Of a stretch of DNA of 64,000 bases, positions 58,001-64,000 are shown piece by piece; position 1 is the first letter of the stretch, and the number at the start of each line of letters is the position of its first letter. Below the pieces are notes generated by a model, which saw only the letters and a program-made list of their open reading frames with translations, did not search any database and was not told the origin of the DNA. The position numbers were made by a program, and so were the translations under genes. The stretch comes from Dyella_A sp035685805 (GTDB lineage Bacteria > Pseudomonadota > Gammaproteobacteria > Xanthomonadales > Rhodanobacteraceae): positions 1-64,000 of the forward strand of contig NZ_DASSAB010000057.1 of NCBI RefSeq assembly GCF_035685805.1, written 5' to 3'.

Positions 58001-59705
58001 TGTCGCCCACCCAGCTGCGCACGACCTGCGCCACCTGCTTGGGGTTCTCGCTTACCAACCGCCTCGCCATGTTGATCTTCTGCTCGTAGGCCATTGCCTG
58101 CCCGATGCGGGCAGGCTCGTCCTCAGGGATATCGTCCACGCGCACCGAAACTTTCGGCATCGGCGACGGCAGCGCTGCGGCCGCCGCCGTGGCCGGGCGG
58201 GCCGGGCCACGCGACAGCCCCTTGAGCAGCGGACGCAGCAGGCCGAATGCCACCAGCAGTGCCACCAGGATGCCGGCGCCCTGCTTGATCAGGTCGAGCA
58301 TCCCCGGACGCTGCCAGAACGGCATCGCCGGAAGCGCGTCGTCGCTGGCCGTCTCGCGATGGAACGCCTGGTTGACCACGCTCACGGTGTCGCCGCGCGC
58401 GGCGTTGAAGCCGACCGCGTTCTTGGCCAGGTCGGTCAGGTGCTCGAGCTCCTGCGCGGTGAACGGCACGTTCTTGACGTCCTTGCCGCTGCCGCTGACC
58501 TTGTCGTCCACCACCACTGCCACGCTCAGCCGGGCGAGCCGGCCGGCGGGATCGCTGACGTGGCTGATGGTGCGGTCGAGCTCGTAGTTGCGGGTGGCGC
58601 TGGAGTTGGATTCGGTGGGCGTGACCGCAGCCGCCGTGGTGGCGTTGCTGCCGGTCGCGCCGGCGGCTTTGCCGGGGCCGCCCTGCGGGTTGGCCGCGGT
58701 CGGCTGGCTGACGGTGTTCGGCGGCTGGTTGCTCAGTGCGCCCGGCACCGCGCCACTGGCGCTGCCGTCGCTGCGCTGCTCCGACGCCGTCTGCTCGCTG
58801 CGCAGCGCCGGGTGGTCGTGATCGTAGGTTTCGGTCGCCTTCTCGGTCTGGCTGAAGTCCAGGTCGGCATAGACTTGGGCGCGCACCTTGCCGGCGCCGA
58901 CCAGCGGCGTGAGCAGCTCCTCGATGCGCTGGGCATAGGTGTTCTCGATGCGCGTGGCCAGGCGCAGGCGCGTGTCGCCCACCGCCGCGGCGCTGTCCGG
59001 TGCGTCGCCGGTGAGCAGCTGACCCTGCTGGTCGACCACCGACACCTGACCCGGATCGAGCTCGGGCACGCTGGAGGACACCAGATGCACGATCGCCGCC
59101 ACCTGGCTGGCGTCGAGCTGGCGGCCGGGGAACATCGACACCAGCACCGAAGCGCTGGCCTGGCGGTTGTCTCGGATGAACGCCGAGGGCTTGGGCAGCG
59201 CCAGGTGCACGCGCGCCGACTTCACCGACTGCAGGCCGCCAATGGTGCTGCCGAGGTCGTTTTCCAGCATCTGCTGGTAGCGCGTGCGCTCGGCCATGTC
59301 GCTCATGCCGAACGGCGAGTCGGCCGCCGGCATCGCGGTGCTGTTGGCACTGCCCTGCGGCAGGCCCTGCCCCGCCAGGCGCAGGCGGATCGCGGCCAGG
59401 TCGCCCTGCGGCGCCATGATGGTGGTGCCGTCACCGGCCAGCGTGTACGGGGTGTTGCTCGCCTGCAACGCCTGGGTAATGGCGGCGGCGTCTTTCTGGT
59501 CCAGCCCCGCATACAGCATGCCGAAGCTGGGACCACGCGACCAAAGCACCACCGCCACGCCCATCGCCACCGCGAGCGCCACGCCCACCAGCAGCATCAG
59601 CTGGCGCGAGGCGGGACTGCGGGCGATGTCGCGCAGGTCGAGGCGCGCGGCGGGATGTTCGCCGTCGACCTTCGGTTCCGTGGTGCTCATGCCGCCGTCT
59701 GCCAT
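57993..59705 (-). CDS. fliF: FliF flagellar MS-ring protein
   Basis: The 570-residue product has an N-terminal membrane helix at about 33-52 (LMLLVGVALAVAMGVAVVLW), the periplasmic secretory-YscJ-like domains (MLYAGLDQKDAAAITQAL; SARVHLALPKPSAFIRD), and a second membrane helix near the C-terminus (GAGILVALLVAFGLLRPLL). A Gly/Ala/Thr-rich linker at about 330-380 is longer than the core family. It starts at the ATG at 59705 or at 59690. It is 41 bases after fliE. Confidence 0.94.
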   Translation of the reverse strand: MADGGMSTTEPKVDGEHPAARLDLRDIARSPASRQLMLLVGVALAVAMGVAVVLWSRGPSFGMLYAGLDQKDAAAITQALQASNTPYTLAGDGTTIMAPQGDLAAIRLRLAGQGLPQGSANSTAMPAADSPFGMSDMAERTRYQQMLENDLGSTIGGLQSVKSARVHLALPKPSAFIRDNRQASASVLVSMFPGRQLDASQVAAIVHLVSSSVPELDPGQVSVVDQQGQLLTGDAPDSAAAVGDTRLRLATRIENTYAQRIEELLTPLVGAGKVRAQVYADLDFSQTEKATETYDHDHPALRSEQTASEQRSDGSASGAVPGALSNQPPNTVSQPTAANPQGGPGKAAGATGSNATTAAAVTPTESNSSATRNYELDRTISHVSDPAGRLARLSVAVVVDDKVSGSGKDVKNVPFTAQELEHLTDLAKNAVGFNAARGDTVSVVNQAFHRETASDDALPAMPFWQRPGMLDLIKQGAGILVALLVAFGLLRPLLKGLSRGPARPATAAAAALPSPMPKVSVRVDDIPEDEPARIGQAMAYEQKINMARRLVSENPKQVAQVVRSWVGDNG

Positions 59706-59746
59706 GGGGAGTGCTCGTTATCGGTGCGTGCGAAGAAAGGCGGTCG

Positions 59747-60091
59747 TCAGACCGGCATGTTCATGATGTCTTTGTAGGCATCGACGAGCTTGTTGCGCAC
59801 CTGGGTCATCGCGTTGAGCGAGAGGTCGGCCTTCTGGATCGCCACCATCGTGCGACCGAGATCGGCGCCCTTGTCCCCGCGCTCGAACGCCGCCGCCATG
59901 CGACCGGCGTCGGCCTGGTTGTCGCCGACGGCCGCGATGGACTGCTTGAGCAGCGAACCGAAGTCGCTGCGCCCGGCCGCCGGCACCGCCGAGGGCGCCG
60001 CGGTGGACGAGAACGCCACATCGGGCGTACGCACCTGGGCGGACATCTGGCGCATCTGGGTGAGCAGGCTGTTGACGTCGATCGAGGTCAT
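59747..60091 (-). CDS. fliE: FliE MS-ring/rod junction protein
   Basis: The 114-residue product ends with LGRTMVAIQKADLSLNAMTQVRNKLVDAY, given here in shortened form, which is the FliE C-terminal helix pattern. It joins the MS-ring to the rod. It is the first gene of the fliEFGH operon, with a sigma-54 promoter 41 bases upstream. Confidence 0.93.
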   Translation of the reverse strand: MTSIDVNSLLTQMRQMSAQVRTPDVAFSSTAAPSAVPAAGRSDFGSLLKQSIAAVGDNQADAGRMAAAFERGDKGADLGRTMVAIQKADLSLNAMTQVRNKLVDAYKDIMNMPV

Positions 60092-60131
60092 GACGGTTTT
60101 CCAACGCGTGACGGGTTTACGTGGATGTGCA

Positions 60132-60146
60132 GCAAGAGCTGTGCCA
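60132..60146 (-). promoter_or_regulatory. Sigma-54 promoter of fliE
   Basis: On the minus strand: TGGCACAGCTCTTGC, matching TGGCACGN4TTGC at all but one non-invariant base, with GG and GC correctly spaced. It ends 40 bases before the fliE ATG. FleQ, encoded next door, is the expected activator of sigma-54 flagellar promoters. Confidence 0.85.
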
Positions 60147-60156
60147 TGTGCGGGCG

Positions 60157-60321
60157 GGGAACCGGGAACAGGGAACGGAGCGGTTGCAGCGACTGGAGGG
60201 ACTGTCAGGGAGAGGACGAGCGAGCGGCTGAGGCGTTGGGAAAGAGAAACCGACGCGGGCGGTGGGCAAGCCGATCACTGCACGCCGACGCGATTCCGAT
60301 GTTCCCCGTTCCCCGTGCCCC
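60157..60321. repeat. GGGAAC-rich repeat pair, inverted, between fleQ and fliE
   Basis: GGGGAACCGGGAACAGGGAA begins at about 60157, and an inverted relative GTTCCCCGTTCCCCGTGCCCC lies at about 60301-60321, framing ~140 bases. A further copy of the first sequence is inside amtB (36408-36432). These are short dispersed repeats common in xanthomonad genomes by my recollection; between the two arms I see no gene. Confidence 0.6.
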
Positions 60322-60325
60322 GCCT

Positions 60326-61732
<1,407 letters not shown>

Positions 61733-62145
61733 CGTGCAACGCCTCTTTATGACTCGATCGATGTGGCGGCATGGAAATGGGGGAGCCGCCCGTAAGGACC
61801 GCGACGGTTTATCGCCGGTCCACGTCGAGAGAGGGAGCAAGAAGAAGGCCAATGCCAAAGCGCTGGCGCCATGTAAACGTCGCGTGAACCGCCGCTCTGC
61901 GTCACCTCGCGTGAAGGTCGTGCGTGCGGAATCTCCGATCGGCGTGTAAGTGCTTGCGTGAAGACGGTTTCACGTACGTGATGAGCCTTCGAAGGAGTGA
62001 CCAGACAGGGCACGTCGGGATCTTGGCTCGCCAAAAAAATTTCGCAATCACCCCAAAAAATGTGATTCCGAGCACGCTTTTAACGGGGCGCGATGAAACC
62101 GTTTACGTGAAACCCATCACTTTGTGTCACTTCGCGTCCAGACGC
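61733..62145. promoter_or_regulatory. 413-bp fleQ upstream region with repeated CGTGAA boxes and palindromes
   Basis: No gene is seen. GCGTGAA occurs at 61882-61888, 61909-61915 and 61956-61962. A perfect palindrome TCACGTACGTGA is at 61970-61981, inside TTTCACGTACGTGA, and GTTTACGTGAAAC, a near-palindrome with the same core, is at 62101-62113. An inverted repeat AATCAC...GTGATT lies at 62046-62067 in an AT-rich patch (AAAAAAATTT, CCCCAAAAAA). The cluster looks like operator sites for a regulator of fleQ; none is a standard FleQ box that I can recall. Confidence 0.5.
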
Positions 62146-62700
62146 TCACGTCAGGGACTGACGCGCCTCGGCAACTTTGCGCCTGTGAAGACGAAACACC
62201 AGGCGATCGAGTGCGGTCGTGGTCGCTTCGCTCATGCTTTCGAAGCCGACGAATGCCAAGCCATCCTCAAGCCGCCGCTGCACCCGCGCCGGCAACTCCA
62301 GCGGCAGGCTGGGGCAGCCGTCCAGGTGCACTCGCACCAGCAGCCGGTCGTCCGGCGGCAACAGCGCCGAGGGCAGCAGGGCACCAAGCGCATTGAAGCG
62401 CAGCCGCTGACGCGGCGGCAGGGTGTCGGCAGGTGTCAGCAGGCGGTTGACGATGTCCACCAGCGCGTTGAGCTTGGCGTCGAGCCGCCCCAGCTCCTGC
62501 AGCACCGGGTTGTCGTCATCGGTGCTTTCGCTGCGGCGCTCCTCCAGCGCGGCGATGCTGGCCAGCGTGGCCAGGTTGCGCTCGGCCAGGCGTGCGAGGG
62601 CTGCGCGATCCATTGCCGGATCCAGCGCCTCCACCACCAGCCGCACCCGATCCTCCACGCAGACGCGTTCGGAGAAGGCCAGCCACAGGGCGTCGTTCAT
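62146..62700 (-). CDS. PilZ-like flagellar-locus protein
   Basis: The 184-residue product begins with helices (LALAERLAERNLATLASIAAL-type) and ends with a beta-rich part, LPPRQRLRFNALGALLPSALL then LLVRVHLDGCPSLPLELPARV. The layout matches the atypical PilZ-domain protein found after fliT in xanthomonad flagellar clusters, but the canonical RxxxR and D/NxSxxG motifs are not clear, so cyclic di-GMP binding cannot be claimed. It lies 60 bases after fliT. Confidence 0.55.
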   Translation of the reverse strand: MNDALWLAFSERVCVEDRVRLVVEALDPAMDRAALARLAERNLATLASIAALEERRSESTDDDNPVLQELGRLDAKLNALVDIVNRLLTPADTLPPRQRLRFNALGALLPSALLPPDDRLLVRVHLDGCPSLPLELPARVQRRLEDGLAFVGFESMSEATTTALDRLVFRLHRRKVAEARQSLT

Positions 62701-62760
62701 GGTTCGGTTCCTCGGCGCGGACCCTGCCCGGGCCCGCTGGCACGGTAGCAGCGGCCCCGC

Positions 62761-63063
62761 TCAGGCCGGATCGGCGGCATCGAGATAGGCGCTGACGGCG
62801 CGGTGGTTGGTGCGCTGTTGCGACAGCTCGCGGCTGACGCTGTCGCGCGCCCGCCCGGCCAGCTCCAGCAGTGCGCACTGGTCCAGCTGCAGCTGGCGCA
62901 AGGCCATCAGGCCGGCGCTGTTCAGCGGCGCCTTGCGCAGGCTGGCGTCGCAGGCGGCCTGGAGCACGCTTGCGCCTGGCCAGTCGCCGGCACGGGCAGC
63001 CACCAGCATCTGGCTACTGCTCGCCAGCGCCTGGCGCAACTCGTCGGGCAGCTCGTCGTGCAT
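62761..63063 (-). CDS. fliT: FliT-like flagellar chaperone
   Basis: The 100-residue helical product overlaps the fliS stop by one base (TAATG). The pattern of helices LRQALASSSQMLVAARAGDW and LMALRQLQLDQCALLELAG fits FliT, the chaperone of the filament cap FliD. Sequence is poorly conserved in this family, so position after fliD-fliS carries much of the weight. Confidence 0.75.
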   Translation of the reverse strand: MHDELPDELRQALASSSQMLVAARAGDWPGASVLQAACDASLRKAPLNSAGLMALRQLQLDQCALLELAGRARDSVSRELSQQRTNHRAVSAYLDAADPA

Positions 63064-63491
63064 TACGCGCCCTGCGCCTGCGCGGCAGCCTGCGCGAGGT
63101 AGGCGCTGCGAATGCCCATCCAGCCCTCGCGCACGGGGGCCAGCAGGCGCGCGGCTTCGTCCAGCGCACCGACATCGTCGTGCAGCTGGGCAAACAGCAA
63201 CCGGCGCGTCACGTATTCATAGAGCGACTCGAGCCGCTGGCTGAAGGCGGGATCGACTTTGTGATCCAGGCTCTCGCGCAACTCGCCCACGATCGCCACG
63301 GCCCGGGCGATGCTGTCGCCCTTGGCCGAGGTGTTGCCATGAAGAAGGTGGCCGCGAGCCTGGGCAATGCGATCCATTGCGCCCTCCATCAGCATGCTGA
63401 TGAGCTGGTGCGCGTCGGCGCTTTCCACGCCGCCGGCGGCGCGGTTCTGCTGGTAGAGGGCGCTGGCGTTGCGCATGGGTCCGTAGGTCAT
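63063..63491 (-). CDS. fliS: FliS flagellin export chaperone
   Basis: The 142-residue product from the ATG at 63491 has the FliS features NASALYQQNRAAGGVESADAH (in part), LISMLMEGAMDRIAQARGHL and LESLYEYVTRRLLFAQL. It binds flagellin and prevents early polymerisation. The start is 14 bases after the fliD stop. Confidence 0.93.
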   Translation of the reverse strand: MTYGPMRNASALYQQNRAAGGVESADAHQLISMLMEGAMDRIAQARGHLLHGNTSAKGDSIARAVAIVGELRESLDHKVDPAFSQRLESLYEYVTRRLLFAQLHDDVGALDEAARLLAPVREGWMGIRSAYLAQAAAQAQGA

Positions 63492-63505
63492 GGGGCGCTC
63501 CGGAA

Positions 63506-64000
63506 TCAACTTTTCTTGGTGTAGGTGGCTTCGAGCTGCGCCAGCGCCCCGGTCAGGTAGCTGCTGGTGTTGTTCAGCCGCGACATCAGCGTGTCCAGCG
63601 CCGCGTACTGGTCGCGCAGCTGCTGCTCGTACACGCTCAGGCGGGCATCGAGCTGGCTCTGCTGCGTGTTGAGGCGGCTCAGGCTGGCGGTGAGGCTCTG
63701 CTGGCGGGTGCCGATGATCCCGCCCGAGGCGGTGAAGCTGTCCAGTGCGGAGTTCAGCCGCTTGGCGTAGCCGCCCGGGCCGGCGAACAGGTCCTGCACA
63801 CCGGAGGGGTTGCTCTGCAGCGTGGCAGCGAGCTTGGCGCTGTCCAGAGCGAGCGTGCCGTCCGCGCTGCGGGTGATCCCCAGCGACGCCAGTGAGCCGA
63901 TGCTGTTGCCCGCCACCTTGCTGCCGAGCAGCGAGGAGATCTGCCGCTGCACCGAACCGAGCGTGGTGTCGCCCAGCAGGATGCCCGCCTGGCCGGAGTC
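63506..64000 (-). CDS. fliD: FliD filament cap protein (C-terminal part)
   Basis: The frame is open to the right edge, giving 164 residues of the C-terminus. Segments LGSKVAGNSIGSLASLGITRS, FAGPGGYAKRLNSALDSF and the coiled C-terminal helix (SQLDARLSVYEQQLRDQYAALDTLMSRL in part) match FliD_C. The start lies outside the window. It caps the filament and is followed by fliS. Confidence 0.93.
   Translation of the reverse strand, partial: DSGQAGILLGDTTLGSVQRQISSLLGSKVAGNSIGSLASLGITRSADGTLALDSAKLAATLQSNPSGVQDLFAGPGGYAKRLNSALDSFTASGGIIGTRQQSLTASLSRLNTQQSQLDARLSVYEQQLRDQYAALDTLMSRLNNTSSYLTGALAQLEATYTKKS

Noticed and set aside
57774..59777. Long plus-strand frame antisense to fliF
   Set aside because: Complementary to a well-supported gene and without any domain.
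60132..60146. fleQ terminator
   Set aside because: The sequence is a sigma-54 promoter match and has no stem.

Overview
The window is about 65-70 % GC with dense, mostly tail-to-head genes. It suggests a gammaproteobacterium of the Xanthomonadales/Lysobacterales, most likely near Rhodanobacteraceae (Rhodanobacter, Dyella, Frateuria, Luteibacter). The reasons are a FleQ-controlled polar-type flagellar cluster with fliS-fliT-PilZ next to fleQ, an AmgK/MurU cell-wall recycling pair, a SUF operon led by an Rrf2 regulator, and a protein with a C-terminal XVIPCD-like domain, a secretion signal typical of Xanthomonadales type IV secretion effectors. No rRNA, tRNA, CRISPR array or recognisable transposase was seen. 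Layout: 1-5.5 kb holds a CPBP-type membrane protease cut by the window edge, a helical-repeat hypothetical, a Rieske ferredoxin/GNAT pair, two small membrane proteins and an ECF sigma/anti-sigma pair. 5.6-10.5 kb is a LysR regulator divergent from a tightly overlapped six-gene run (SnoaL-like, PEBP, quinone-oxidoreductase-like, YcaC-like, ABM monooxygenase, YfcG-like GST), which looks like a redox or detoxification operon. 10.7-13.2 kb holds a membrane protein with a HELLGH motif and a secreted phytase-like esterase. 13.3-15.04 kb is the clearest foreign segment: an AT-rich gene with a PD-(D/E)XK-like C-terminus lying between 24-bp inverted repeats. 15-27.9 kb is mixed: a large hybrid histidine kinase, a nonsense-interrupted NTF2-like gene, a Tat-exported amidase, a YiiX-like hydrolase, an orphan AHH nuclease toxin with a DUF1629-type immunity gene, and a PlsC-type acyltransferase. 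28.2-29.36 kb is a tandem array of eight ~157-bp units, each with two hairpins. 29.4-35.8 kb is the suf operon (regulator, sufB, sufC, sufD, sufS) with an LprI-like gene and a GNAT gene inserted between sufB and sufC. 36-37.8 kb is glnK-amtB behind a sigma-54-type promoter. 37.8-40.3 kb is an EAL/HD-GYP pair, both with altered catalytic motifs. 40.6-42.3 kb is amgK-murU. 42.3-44.3 kb is motA-motB behind a sigma-28-type promoter. 44.4-49.2 kb is tgt-yajC-secD-secF. 49.4-51.9 kb is a candidate XVIPCD effector with a small gene just upstream that could be its immunity protein. 52-52.6 kb is a flavin reductase. 52.9-64 kb is a flagellar block on the minus strand (fliD, fliS, fliT, PilZ-like, fleQ, fliE-F-G-H, an unnamed small gene, fliI-J-K). 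The window therefore carries two separate candidate toxin/immunity pairs, one candidate mobile nuclease cassette, and several promoter signals (sigma-54 before fliE and glnK, sigma-28 before motA) that fit the function of the genes behind them.
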